From NCBI RefSeq assembly GCF_014349105.1, contig NZ_JACSJI010000001.1, positions 310,001 to 374,000 of the forward strand: DNA of 64,000 bases, read 5' to 3'. The notes under the pieces were generated by a model. It was not told where the DNA came from and searched no databases. It was given only the letters and a program-made list of their open reading frames with translations. Positions within the stretch are counted from its first letter, which is position 1, and every line of letters starts with the position of its first letter. The position numbers and the translations under genes are program-made. Positions 8,636 through 19,188 of the stretch are shown in pieces. The DNA comes from Caulobacter sp. 17J80-11. Its GTDB lineage: Bacteria; Pseudomonadota; Alphaproteobacteria; Caulobacterales; Caulobacteraceae.

Positions 8636-10009
8636 TCAACGCTCGAAACAGTCAACAAAATCTATAACGTCAGAAGACATTGTATTGTCGTAAATGAATG
8701 GAGAGTGAGTCACAGCGAATACCTGACTGCAGCTTGGCGCTTTTGCTATGTCTGGCAAGAAGTCAAATTGCCAAGGCACAGATAGTGAAAGCTCCGGCTC
8801 ATCGATAAAGACGTTCATTTTTGAAAATTTAGAGAAATGCAATAGACTTAGGACGGATACGAGTTGTTTCTCGCCGGAAGAGAGGTCGGAAAGGAACAAT
8901 TCCTTTTCCGGACCTGCCATAATGCTAAAGTGATACTTTTCCACGTCGTACAGGACGCGTTTTGTCGGCGTGAAATATTTTGACAGCGTCTCGACGAGCG
9001 ACCGCATTGGACGCTCGCGCTCCTGAATAGACTCGTTCACCTCCATCAGTTTGATGAAGAAGTGCGCGAGCCACTTTTTGTGGAATGGGGGGTTACCCGC
9101 GGAGTAATCGTTGGACAGCTCTAGGACGACGTTCGCAATTTCCGCCTTTTCGGTAGGGCTTAGGAGTCCTTCCTCGATCCGGGATAGGACGATATCTACC
9201 GTCGACGCGGTAATTGTCTTCGATCTAAGTTCCCGAACCGAAAGTGCGTTTGCCCGTGCCATATCTTTGAGATATGACGTCATCATCCGGTTGAACTGAT
9301 TTCGAGCGTAATCCTTTGTTTCTCGTTCAAAGGACTGGAGCGTGTTGGTGACGTCTTCCATCCCAAAGCGGATAAGTTCGACGATGAATTCTGTGTCAGT
9401 GCCTTGAAGAGATTTTTCGAACTGAGATTTGTAAATTTCCGGAATTTGATCGATCGCGCGCTTTAGCTCGAGCTCGATTCTTCGGTATGTCGGAAGAAAA
9501 AGTACTGGCGGGGAATCCGCTAAGGTCAATGCGGATTGAAAGTCGATTATCTCTTTATATGATGCTTTGCTGTTTGTAGCCGATCTCAACCAGTGTTGAA
9601 ACTGTCTGATTTCAACGGGGGATGAGCGCAGAATATCTGAATAAACAGATGCGGTGGCCGCATCTTTGAGGTTTACGTCAGCAAAGGATGCTGACATGCC
9701 CGAGTCGTTCAGCAACTTTTGAAGGCGGACATAGCGATCAGTTTGGCGTCCGGCATAAATGTGGTTTTCGCACGCAGAGCGGCTCAATTTGGCGATCACT
9801 CCGTTGGAGAAAGTGAGCTCCAGGGCGTGAAATCTAAGCTCGCTGAGCCGCTTCCATTGTCGGCCGAGGGCCGCCGCAATGATCTGCAAGGCAGTGCTTT
9901 TGCCACTGCCATTCGGGCCGACAAGAATGCAGTGGGTGTCTTTGAGCTGGATTCTGAGGTCGTGTACCCCGTTGAGTCCGGCAATTTGAATGCTGGAAAT
10001 GATGGGCAT
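8636..10009 (-). CDS. ABC/AAA-type ATPase, AriA-like (putative PARIS)
   Basis: An ATPase of about 457 residues related to SMC/OLD/RecF-type ATP-binding proteins. Walker A is GPNGSGKST (about 31-39), the ABC signature LSSGEKQ is at about 376, Walker B is NVFIDEPE (about 400), and the switch histidine is in VTHSPF (about 435). The middle 300 residues are helical with little recognisable sequence. Paired with the downstream DUF4435 gene, one base away, this is the gene composition of PARIS, where AriA senses phage anti-restriction proteins and releases AriB. The ATG at 10009 fits the family N-terminus; ATG 10045 is an in-frame alternative, and neither has a strong ribosome site. Base composition is unlike the flanks. 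Confidence 0.75.
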   Translation of the reverse strand: MPIISSIQIAGLNGVHDLRIQLKDTHCILVGPNGSGKSTALQIIAAALGRQWKRLSELRFHALELTFSNGVIAKLSRSACENHIYAGRQTDRYVRLQKLLNDSGMSASFADVNLKDAATASVYSDILRSSPVEIRQFQHWLRSATNSKASYKEIIDFQSALTLADSPPVLFLPTYRRIELELKRAIDQIPEIYKSQFEKSLQGTDTEFIVELIRFGMEDVTNTLQSFERETKDYARNQFNRMMTSYLKDMARANALSVRELRSKTITASTVDIVLSRIEEGLLSPTEKAEIANVVLELSNDYSAGNPPFHKKWLAHFFIKLMEVNESIQERERPMRSLVETLSKYFTPTKRVLYDVEKYHFSIMAGPEKELFLSDLSSGEKQLVSVLSLLHFSKFSKMNVFIDEPELSLSVPWQFDFLPDIAKAPSCSQVFAVTHSPFIYDNTMSSDVIDFVDCFER

Positions 10010-10145
10010 CGTGCCCGCAAGCTCCGCTGATTCCGCCTCACGCATTAGTTGCAGAAGAGGGCGTCTATGGCAAAGCTTGCGGCCTCTCGCCACGAGAGAC
10101 CCGGCGCTTTCGGCCGACTAATTGGGTGCCAGGCTGCCTGGGCCC

Positions 10146-12401
<2,256 letters not shown>

Positions 12402-12447
12402 GAACGCCAAGGTAGGCGCGCAGGGGCCGCACGGCTAGGGGGGCCGC

Positions 12448-12528
12448 CCTCGTCCTTCGACAGGCTCAGGATGAGGGCTACTCAGAGCGCAGTCGAAATC
12501 CTCATCCTGAGCCTGTCGAAGGACGAGG
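12448..12528. repeat. 29-base perfect inverted repeat between uvrB and a secreted-protein gene
   Basis: Positions 12448-12476 and 12500-12528 are perfect inverted copies of a 29-base sequence containing GAGCCTGTCGAAGGACGAG, with a 23-base loop. The motif is a well-known dispersed repeat in Caulobacter, Phenylobacterium and Sphingomonas relatives. Here it lies just after the stop of the gene at 12547 and before uvrB, so the transcript would form a very stable hairpin there. Confidence 0.85.
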
Positions 12529-12546
12529 ATTTCGGGTTCGCGCCGC

Positions 12547-13011
12547 TTACAGCCCCGAGCGTTTGTACTGATCGCCGAAGTCGCCGCAGAGGCTGCGCAT
12601 CATGTTCCACTGCGAGTTCGGGCCGGTGCCGGACTGGCGCATGCGGTCGGTGCTGGCGCGGGCCTGGCCGGCGCGCTGCGAGGCGATGGCGCGGGCGGCG
12701 TCGAAGCTGATCTTGCGGTCCTTCATCAGGCGGATGATCGAGGACTCCAGGAACTGGACCCCGTTTTCCTCGGCCGCCTTCGCGTCGCCGCCGCCGTACA
12801 TCTTCAGGTACAGGGCGTAGGAGCTGTCGAAGCCCGAGCACTCGGCCAGGATGGACCAGTAGGCCTTGCCGTCCAGCGGCTCGAGGATCTCGGCGTGGCC
12901 GGACTTGTACTGGTAGACCCGGTCCATCGAGAGCTTGTCCTGGGCCTGGACGCTCGAGGCGGCGGCGAGCGCCAGGGCGGCGGACAGGCCGGCGACGAGA
13001 CGACGAGACAT
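12547..13011 (-). CDS. Small secreted protein, unknown function
   Basis: A 154-residue protein with a clear Sec signal peptide ([18 protein letters not shown], cleavage near VQA-QD at about residue 23). The mature domain is mostly helical. It has two cysteines (AECSGF and RSLCGDFGDQY) that probably form a disulfide in the periplasm. It resembles conserved hypothetical proteins of Caulobacterales, but I cannot name a family. The reading upstream of 13011 is rejected because the signal peptide starts at this ATG. No functional partner is evident. Confidence 0.7.
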   Translation of the reverse strand: MSRRLVAGLSAALALAAASSVQAQDKLSMDRVYQYKSGHAEILEPLDGKAYWSILAECSGFDSSYALYLKMYGGGDAKAAEENGVQFLESSIIRLMKDRKISFDAARAIASQRAGQARASTDRMRQSGTGPNSQWNMMRSLCGDFGDQYKRSGL

Positions 13012-13097
13012 TGAGCGCGCTCCGCGAAGGTTGCAGGCGCGCACTCTGCCCGCCCTCGCGTCGAACTGCAACGCTTGGTGGACCCCCGTTCGGGCGA

Positions 13098-13301
13098 TCA
13101 ACCTTTCGGCTTGTCCTTCTTGGCCTCGTCGGTGGCCTGCTGGGCCGCGGCGCCGGCCGCGCCGCCGACCGCCGCGCCCACCGGCCCGCCGACCACGGCT
13201 CCGGCGACGGCGCCGGTGGCGGCCTTCTGCTCGGTGGTGGTGCCGCAGGCGGCCAGGCCGAGGCCGGCGGCGGCGAGGGCGATCAGCATCAGACCGCGCA
13301 T
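13098..13301 (-). CDS. Small glycine-zipper lipoprotein
   Basis: A 67-residue lipoprotein. The signal MRGLMLIALAAAGLGLAAC ends in a lipobox with acylated C19. The next 30 residues are a glycine zipper (GAVAGAVVGGPVGAAVGGAAG) able to pack as a membrane-embedded helix, followed by a short lysine-rich tail (DEAKKDKPKG). GAGGAGA upstream of the ATG at 13301 supports the start. Proteins of this shape are common small envelope lipoproteins with unknown or stabilising roles. Confidence 0.75.
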   Translation of the reverse strand: MRGLMLIALAAAGLGLAACGTTTEQKAATGAVAGAVVGGPVGAAVGGAAGAAAQQATDEAKKDKPKG

Positions 13302-13457
13302 GACGCGTCTCCTCTTGTCCGCCGGGGAGAACGGGCGCGGCCGGGGCCGGTTGCGCCATCCGGCCGCAGGGGGTGGGACGGCGCGCCTCATCCCTGTTCG
13401 GCGAACCCTGCTCGATATTGCCGGCTCCGTGTCACGCGAGCCGCCGAGGAACGCCCT

Positions 13458-15212
13458 TTGCTGAAGGTCTACGCCCGCGCCCTGTCGCACCTGGGCCCTG
13501 AAAAGGGCCGCGCCGTCCTGATCGTCGGCGCCAACCTGCTGCTGGGGGCGCTGGCCCTGCTCGACCCGATCCTGTTCGGCCGCGTGGTCGACTCCCTGTC
13601 GAAGGGCACGCACGCGACCTGGCCGGTGATCGGCCTGTGGGCGGCGCTGGGCGCGGTCGGCATCGGCGCGGGCGTGACGGTCTCGGTGCTGGCCGACCGG
13701 CTGGCCCACCGCCGGCGCCTGGCGGCCATGACCGCCGCCTTCGACAACGCTGTCACCCTGCCGATCAGCCGGGTGTCCGAGCAGGGCACCGGCAAGCTGG
13801 TGCGCGTCATCCTGGCCGGCGGCGAGAGCCTGTTCTGGCTGTTCCTGGGCCTCATGCGCGAGCAGCTGCCGGCCGCCTTCGCGCTGGTGCTGCTGATCCC
13901 GGTGGCGTTCTGGATGAACCCGGCCATGGCCACCGTGCTGGCCGTGCTGGCGGTGGTCTATGTCGTCGTCAACGTGATGGTGGTGCGCAAGACCGAGGAC
14001 GGCCAGCGCGAGGTCGACCAGCACCACCAGGAGGTGTCGGGGCGGATCGGCGACGTGGTCGCCAACGTCTCGGTGGTGCAGGCCTACGCCAACCTGAAGT
14101 CCGAGACCGCCAAGCTGGAGGCGCTGGGCCACGCCCTGCTGAAGGCCCAGTTCCCGGTGCTGAACTGGTGGGGCCTGCTGGTCGTGCTGACCCGCTCCGC
14201 CTCGACCGTGGCCATGGTCTGCGTGTTCGTCGTCGGCGCCGCCCTGGCCGCCGCCGGCAAGACCACGGTCGGCGAGATCGTCAGCTTCGGCGGCTTCGCC
14301 GGCATGCTGATCTCCAAGCTGGACGTGCTGTCCGGCTCGATCGCCCGCATGGTCATGGGGGTGCCGACGCTGGACGCCTTCTTCGACCTGGTCGACGAGC
14401 AGGCCGGCTCGCAGGACGATCCGGAGGCCAAGCCGCTGGAGCGGGTCGACGGCGCGGTCGCCTTCGAGGGCGTCACGCACCGGGTGACCGCCGACTCCGA
14501 GCTCGGCGTGTTCGACGTGGACGTGAACGTCGAGGCCGGCCGCACCGTGGCCCTGGTCGGCGCCTCGGGGGCGGGCAAGACCACCCTGATGGCGCTGCTG
14601 CAGCGCCTGCGCGACCCGGATCAGGGCCGCATCACCCTCGACGGCGTCGACATCCGCAAGGTCACCCTGGAGTCGCTGCGCAAATCGACCGCCGTGGTGT
14701 TCCAGGACGCCGGCCTGTTCAACCGCTCGATCGCCGACAACCTGCGCCTGGCCAGGGCCGAGGCCACCGAGGCCGAGCTGGAGGCCGCGCTCCGCGCCGC
14801 CCAGGCCTGGGACTTCGTCCAGCAGAAGGAGGGCGGGCTGGACTACAAGATCGGCGAGCGCGGCCAGCTGCTGTCCGGCGGCGAGCGTCAGCGCCTGGCC
14901 ATCGCCCGCGCCATTCTGAAGGACGCGCCGGTGCTGATCCTCGACGAGGCGACCAGCGCGCTCGACACCGTCACCGAGGCGCGCGTGAAGGCGGCGCTGG
15001 ACGCCGCGCGGCGCGGGCGCACCACCTTCGTCATCGCCCACCGGCTGTCGACCGTGGTCGACGCCGACCTGATCCTGGTCATGGACAAGGGGCGGATCGT
15101 CGAGCGCGGAACCTTCGCCGAGCTGTGCCAGAACGACGGCCGGTTCGCCCGCATGGCCGAGGAAGCGGGCCTGCTGGAGCGCGACGCCGAGGGCCTGGCC
15201 GAGGCCGCCTGA
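13458..15212 (+). CDS. ABC exporter, permease-ATPase fusion, NdvA-like
   Basis: A half-transporter of 584 residues with an N-terminal six-helix ABC exporter domain and a C-terminal nucleotide-binding domain. The sequence resembles NdvA/ChvA-type cyclic beta-1,2-glucan exporters (start region LKVYARALSHLGPEKGRAV, and ILFGRVVDSLSKG). Walker A is GASGAGKTT (about 367), the signature is LSGGERQR (about 472), Walker B VLILDEATSALD (about 492) and the H-loop IAHRLST (about 525). The TTG at 13458 is chosen because GAGGA lies seven bases upstream and the family N-terminus begins there; the open frame from 13011 is not supported. The exported substrate is inferred, not shown. Confidence 0.85.
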   Translation: MLKVYARALSHLGPEKGRAVLIVGANLLLGALALLDPILFGRVVDSLSKGTHATWPVIGLWAALGAVGIGAGVTVSVLADRLAHRRRLAAMTAAFDNAVTLPISRVSEQGTGKLVRVILAGGESLFWLFLGLMREQLPAAFALVLLIPVAFWMNPAMATVLAVLAVVYVVVNVMVVRKTEDGQREVDQHHQEVSGRIGDVVANVSVVQAYANLKSETAKLEALGHALLKAQFPVLNWWGLLVVLTRSASTVAMVCVFVVGAALAAAGKTTVGEIVSFGGFAGMLISKLDVLSGSIARMVMGVPTLDAFFDLVDEQAGSQDDPEAKPLERVDGAVAFEGVTHRVTADSELGVFDVDVNVEAGRTVALVGASGAGKTTLMALLQRLRDPDQGRITLDGVDIRKVTLESLRKSTAVVFQDAGLFNRSIADNLRLARAEATEAELEAALRAAQAWDFVQQKEGGLDYKIGERGQLLSGGERQRLAIARAILKDAPVLILDEATSALDTVTEARVKAALDAARRGRTTFVIAHRLSTVVDADLILVMDKGRIVERGTFAELCQNDGRFARMAEEAGLLERDAEGLAEAA

Positions 15213-15608
15213 GGTCCGTGCGAATCGCCGGGGAAAGTCCCGTTTCGATCCGTTCGAGCGGTGCGGGGCGGGGCGTCAGACGTTCTGTAATCGCGTGTCG
15301 TTAACACCAAGGTTTGTAGATCGATTACTTGAGCTGTACCGTCCACAATAGTGTTCGCGTCACTGTGGATATCCTCGGGTTCCCTGGGGGGAAACTCACT
15401 GGGCTTTCAAGGGTTTCTGGCGCTTGGGCGGTCGAGGTTGCGAATCGACCACAATGGCGCCACATTGCGTCGGCTATAGGCGTACAAACCCCGGTCGCCG
15501 AGTGGCGTGATTTTTGACTGGGGCACAGTCGCGGTCCGGCTCTGAGACAGTCGGACGCGGCGTACGGTCAGGGGTCGGGACGGGCCTCGCCATAGAGGAT
15601 CTACAGCC
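15213..15608. other. 396-base intergenic region, no gene seen
   Basis: This is non-coding by appearance and less GC-rich than its surroundings around 15290-15380. A weak hairpin followed by TTT (CGGGG-AAAG-TCCCG, 15229-15245) may end the ABC transporter transcript. The rest probably holds the promoter and a long leader for the SleB hydrolase. A TTAAC half-site is present at 15301 but lacks a properly spaced partner. Confidence 0.5.
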
Positions 15609-16691
15609 TTGACGACGAAGACGCAGACGCGTGCGCCCGCACGCGCCCTGGTCGGCGCCGCCGCGTTCGGTTCCCTGGTGGGACTGGCCATGGGCTGCGC
15701 GTACCTGGGCGGAGCCCTCGCCAAGTCGACCGCCGTGCACGCCCGGGCCGAGCGCCTGGCCGACGCCGCGGAGTCCGGCTACGCCGCCCCGGCGGTGATC
15801 GACGCCGCCGTCGGTCTGGACGAGAGCGCCGTCGCCATCGCCCGTCGTCACGATCCTTACGAAATCGCCGGCGGCGCGCACCGCGACCGTCAGGCCGCCC
15901 AGTTCGCCGCCCGTCTCGAGCGCAGCCGCCGGGCCGACACCATCCGCGCCGGCCTGCGCAAGGCCAGCCTGATCACCAGCCCCGCCGCGCGGCCGTTCCA
16001 CATGGTCGGCGCGCTGGACGATTCCCGCGATCTCGAGTGCCTGACCCAGGCGGTCTATTACGAGGCCCGGGGTGAGGGCGCGGCCGGCATGCGCGCGGTC
16101 GCCCAGGTGGTGCTGAACCGCGTGCGCCACCCGGCCTTCCCGAAGACCGTTTGCGGGGTGGTGTTCCAGGGCGCGGCCCACAAGACCGGCTGCCAGTTCA
16201 GCTTCGCCTGCGACGGCTCCATGCGCGCCGGCGTCCAGCGCGAGATGTGGACTCGCGCCGAAAAGGTCGCCGCCCGCGCTCTGGGCGGCCAGGTGATGGG
16301 CGAGGTCGGCACCGCCACCCACTTCCACACCACCGCGGTCACCCCGAACTGGGCCCCGAACCTGCTGAAGGTCGCCCAGGTGGGCAGCCATGTGTTCTAC
16401 CGCTTCGGCGGCAAGGCCGGCGGCACCGGCGCCTTCCGCTACCAGGCCAAGCCGTCGACCGAAGAGTTCAAGCCGGTCTACGCCGGCTTCCCCGGCCCGG
16501 CCGAAGCCGGGGCCGAGGGCCAGACCTACAAGGTGCTGTTCGCGGGCCTGCCGGGCGGCGAGCCGACGGTGACCCCGGCGGAGCGCGCCGCGACCATCGC
16601 CGCCCTGCCGCGCGCGAGCGCCTCCGAACCCGCCCCGGTGGACGGCGCGCTGGCCCCAGCGGCGGTCCGGGTCGAGCCGGGCGCGCTCTAA
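15609..16691 (+). CDS. SleB-type cell wall hydrolase, copy 1
   Basis: A 360-residue membrane-anchored hydrolase. Residues 14-40 form a hydrophobic anchor. The SleB/Hydrolase_2 domain begins at about residue 144 with CLTQAVYYEARGEG, whose glutamate is the expected catalytic residue of this lytic transglycosylase-like fold, and continues with VAQVVLNRVRHP and GCQFSFACDG. A Pro/Ala-rich tail follows. The start is a TTG at 15609 with AGAGGA suitably upstream; no better start exists. It is paralogous to the gene at 26343-27449. In bacteria that do not sporulate such enzymes act in peptidoglycan remodelling; the precise role is not known. Confidence 0.85.
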   Translation: MTTKTQTRAPARALVGAAAFGSLVGLAMGCAYLGGALAKSTAVHARAERLADAAESGYAAPAVIDAAVGLDESAVAIARRHDPYEIAGGAHRDRQAAQFAARLERSRRADTIRAGLRKASLITSPAARPFHMVGALDDSRDLECLTQAVYYEARGEGAAGMRAVAQVVLNRVRHPAFPKTVCGVVFQGAAHKTGCQFSFACDGSMRAGVQREMWTRAEKVAARALGGQVMGEVGTATHFHTTAVTPNWAPNLLKVAQVGSHVFYRFGGKAGGTGAFRYQAKPSTEEFKPVYAGFPGPAEAGAEGQTYKVLFAGLPGGEPTVTPAERAATIAALPRASASEPAPVDGALAPAAVRVEPGAL

Positions 16692-16707
16692 GCCGCCCTA
16701 GGCTGTT

Positions 16708-16917
16708 TCAGGGCGTCTTCTTCGACGAGCGATGGAAGTCGTCGTGACTGTGGCGGATGTCGCGTTCGCCGCCGCCGCCCGAAACCTGGCTGACCGGCGG
16801 ATTGGTCGGCGTGCCGGGCGGGCGGGGATCGAACAAGGCCGGCGCCGGCTTGCTGGCGTCTTCGTGGCTCGAGCCGGGTCCGCCCCAGCGACGGGTGTTG
16901 GGATTCTTCTGAGGCAT
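16708..16917 (-). CDS. Small hydrophilic protein, unknown function
   Basis: A 69-residue protein rich in Pro, Gly, Ser and charged residues with no hydrophobic segment (starts MPQKNPNTRRWGGPG, ends HDDFHRSSKKTP). It is probably disordered. It follows the gene at 16919-17134 with a single base between stop and start (TGACATG), so the pair is translationally coupled. Similar pairs of tiny hydrophilic proteins occur as conserved hypotheticals in Caulobacterales and sphingomonads, to my recollection. No function can be given. Confidence 0.65.
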   Translation of the reverse strand: MPQKNPNTRRWGGPGSSHEDASKPAPALFDPRPPGTPTNPPVSQVSGGGGERDIRHSHDDFHRSSKKTP

Positions 16918-16918
16918 G

Positions 16919-17134
16919 TCAGCGGTCCTGGGTCTTCCAGTGGGTCGCGGCGACGTTCTGCTTCAGGTTGCCGGCGCGGCCCTGCTCCTTGAGGTTCATG
17001 TCGGCGTCGCCGGGCTGGCCCGACTGGGCGCCGGTCGTCGCGTCGCGCCGGTCCTGGCGCGCGCCGGCGACGTCGGGCTTCCCTTCGCGATGGAAGCTGC
17101 GTTGATCCTTCGGAATCGGGGGCGTTCTGGACAT
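16919..17134 (-). CDS. Small hydrophilic protein, unknown function
   Basis: A 71-residue, highly charged protein (MSRTPPIPKDQRSFHREG start; later TGAQSGQPGDADMNLKEQGR). It lacks membrane segments and is probably unstructured. The ATG at 17134 has a near-perfect GGAGGT upstream, so the seven-residue longer reading is rejected. The composition (many D/Q/G/R, few hydrophobics) is reminiscent of desiccation or general-stress hydrophilins, but that is a guess. It is the first gene of a two-gene unit with the 69-residue protein. Confidence 0.7.
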   Translation of the reverse strand: MSRTPPIPKDQRSFHREGKPDVAGARQDRRDATTGAQSGQPGDADMNLKEQGRAGNLKQNVAATHWKTQDR

Positions 17135-17270
17135 GCAAAACCTCCGTACTGTCAAAGGCCAACGTCCCGGCTAGGGGCCGGTTCCTCGCTCGACGGCGCC
17201 CGTCGGGAGGGCGGCCCGCGATCTGCAACAGCCACGGCTTCGTCCCATTCCGGGGCGCCTCGGACGCCGT

Positions 17271-18389
17271 TTGGCCGGCGCATCGATCACAGACAGGCCC
17301 GAACGCGGCGGCGCGCTGGACGCCCTGCGCTTCCTCGCGGCCGCCTTCGTGGTGCTCTACCACTACGGCTCGGAGGCCCCGGTCCCGCTCGACCAGGTGG
17401 CGCCGGTGCTCGGCCGCGGCTGGCTGGCTACGGACTTCTTCCTACTGCTGTCGGGCTACGTGCTGGGCCGCGCCTACGGGGCGGGGCTGGACGCCGGACG
17501 CTGGAGCGCGGCGGGCTTCGTCGGGCGGCGTCTGCGCCGCGTCTGGCCGGCGCACCTGCTGGTGCTGCTGGGCTTTGTCGCCCTGGTCGGGCTCAGCGCG
17601 CTCCTGCGCGTCGGGCCCTTGCATCCGGGCCGGTTCGGCGCAGAGAGTTTCTGGCTGCAGGCGGCCCTGATCCACGCCTGGGGGACCACGAGCCAGCCCG
17701 CCTGGAACGTGCCGAGCTGGACGCTTTCGGCCCTGGTCGTCTGCTATCTCGCCTTCCCGCCGATCTGGCGTGCGGCCCGGTCCCTCAAGGGGCGGACGCT
17801 GGCGGCGGCCGGCGCGCTGATCGTGCTGGCGCTCGGCGCTGTCGTCAGCCTGGTCGTCCTCGGCCGCTCGCTGTTCGACCTGCCGTTCCAGTACGGGGTG
17901 CTGCGCGCGCTGCCGCTGTTCGTCGCCGGCGTCCTGCTCGCGCGCTTCCGCCAGGGGCGGGAGATCGGCGCAGGGAGCGCGACCACCCTCGCCTTGGCCG
18001 GGGCGCTGGGCCTGGTCCTGTTCGCGCTGGCCCCGCGGTCGGCGCTGGCGGACTTCGCCGCGGTGATCGCCATCGCCGTGCTGGTCGTGGCCGCCGACGC
18101 GCGGCCCAGGCGCGGCTCGTCGATCGCCGCGCAGGCCGCGGCCCTGTCCTTCGCCCTGTTCATCACCCACGCGTTGGCGGGCGCGGTCTGGTTCGGCGCG
18201 GTTCGCGTGCTGGTCGCCGGCGCCCAGCTCGGCCGCACAGCCGCGTGGGCGCTGTGGGCCGGCGGCCTGCCGTTCGCCCTGGCCGCGGCCTGGGCCTTCA
18301 ACCGCTGGATCGACGCGCCCCTGCAGGCCCGCCTAGCGGCGTTCAAATTGCGTCCAGCCCCACGTCCAGCACCGGCGCCGAGTGGGTGA
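17271..18389 (+). CDS. Acyltransferase 3 family membrane protein (OafA-like)
   Basis: A 372-residue membrane protein of the acyltransferase 3 family, which O-acylates sugars of surface polysaccharides or other envelope molecules. The conserved beginning is present: LDALRFLAAAFVVLYHYGS with the histidine thought to be catalytic. About ten hydrophobic segments follow. There is no SGNH domain. The start is a TTG at 17271 without a convincing ribosome site, so it is uncertain by some residues. The 3' end runs 47 bases into the convergent nadC gene, which is unusual for two intact genes. Confidence 0.8.
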   Translation: MAGASITDRPERGGALDALRFLAAAFVVLYHYGSEAPVPLDQVAPVLGRGWLATDFFLLLSGYVLGRAYGAGLDAGRWSAAGFVGRRLRRVWPAHLLVLLGFVALVGLSALLRVGPLHPGRFGAESFWLQAALIHAWGTTSQPAWNVPSWTLSALVVCYLAFPPIWRAARSLKGRTLAAAGALIVLALGAVVSLVVLGRSLFDLPFQYGVLRALPLFVAGVLLARFRQGREIGAGSATTLALAGALGLVLFALAPRSALADFAAVIAIAVLVVAADARPRRGSSIAAQAAALSFALFITHALAGAVWFGAVRVLVAGAQLGRTAAWALWAGGLPFALAAAWAFNRWIDAPLQARLAAFKLRPAPRPAPAPSG

Positions 18390-19188
18390 GGGCGCCCACC
18401 GAGATCACGTCCACCCCGGTCTCGGCGATGGCGCGCACGGTGTCGAGGTTCACCCCGCCGGAGGCCTCCAGCACCACCTTGCCCTTGGCCAGGGCGACGG
18501 CGGCGCGCAGGTGCTCCGGGCTGAAATTGTCCAGCATCACCACGTCCGGCCGGAAGGGCAGGGCCTCTTCCAGCTGGCCCAGCGAGTCGACCTCCAGCTC
18601 GATCTTCATCAGGTGACCGACCTCGGCGCGGGCGCGCGCGAGCGCCGGGCCGACCCCACCGCAGACGGCGACGTGGTTGTCCTTGATCAGGATGGCGTCG
18701 TCGAGGCCGTAGCGGTGGTTGATCCCGCCGCCGCAGCGCACGGCGTACTTCTCCAGCGCGCGCAGGCCCGGCGTGGTCTTGCGGGTGCAGACGATCTTCG
18801 CGCCGGTTCCCTCGACGGCGCGGACATAGGCGCGGGTCAGGGTGGCGACGCCGGACATCCGGCAGAGCAGGTTCAGCGCGACCCGTTCGGCCGCCAGCAG
18901 GGCGCGGGCGTTCCCCCACACCCGGGCCAGTTCCGTTCCGGCCGAGGCGTCGTCGCCGTCCGCGACCAGCGCCTCGAACCGGGCGTCGGGATCCATCACC
19001 TTCACCGCCAGCCGCGCGCAGTCGAGGCCCGAGATCCGGCCGTCCCGGCGCACCGCGAACACCGCGTTCATGCGGGCGTCGGCGGGAATGCAGGCGGCGC
19101 CGGTGACGTCGCCGGCGCGGCCGAGGTCCTCGGCCAGGGCGGCGCGCACGATCGGCTCGATCAGGAGGTCGGGAAGCGGAGCGGTCAT
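18343..19188 (-). CDS. nadC: Nicotinate-nucleotide pyrophosphorylase (carboxylating)
   Basis: Quinolinate phosphoribosyltransferase, the third enzyme of de novo NAD synthesis: it converts quinolinate and PRPP to nicotinate mononucleotide. At 281 residues it is of normal size. Family motifs include LLCRMSGVATLT, the TRKTTPGLRALEKYAV stretch with substrate-binding Arg and Lys, the HRYGLDDAILIKDNH block and LEASGGVNLDTV near the C-terminus. The ATG overlaps the nadB stop as ATGA, so it is the last gene of the nadA-to-nadC operon. The 3' end overlaps the convergent acyltransferase by 47 bases. Confidence 0.95.
   Translation of the reverse strand: MTAPLPDLLIEPIVRAALAEDLGRAGDVTGAACIPADARMNAVFAVRRDGRISGLDCARLAVKVMDPDARFEALVADGDDASAGTELARVWGNARALLAAERVALNLLCRMSGVATLTRAYVRAVEGTGAKIVCTRKTTPGLRALEKYAVRCGGGINHRYGLDDAILIKDNHVAVCGGVGPALARARAEVGHLMKIELEVDSLGQLEEALPFRPDVVMLDNFSPEHLRAAVALAKGKVVLEASGGVNLDTVRAIAETGVDVISVGALTHSAPVLDVGLDAI

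Noticed and set aside
7711-10009. Gabija system
   Set aside because: GajA carries ATPase and TOPRIM in one protein and needs a UvrD-like GajB; here ATPase and TOPRIM-like protein are separate and no helicase is nearby.
15297-15320. Second CtrA site before the SleB gene
   Set aside because: TTAAC is present at 15301 but the second half-site is out of register, so it does not match TTAA-N7-TTAAC.
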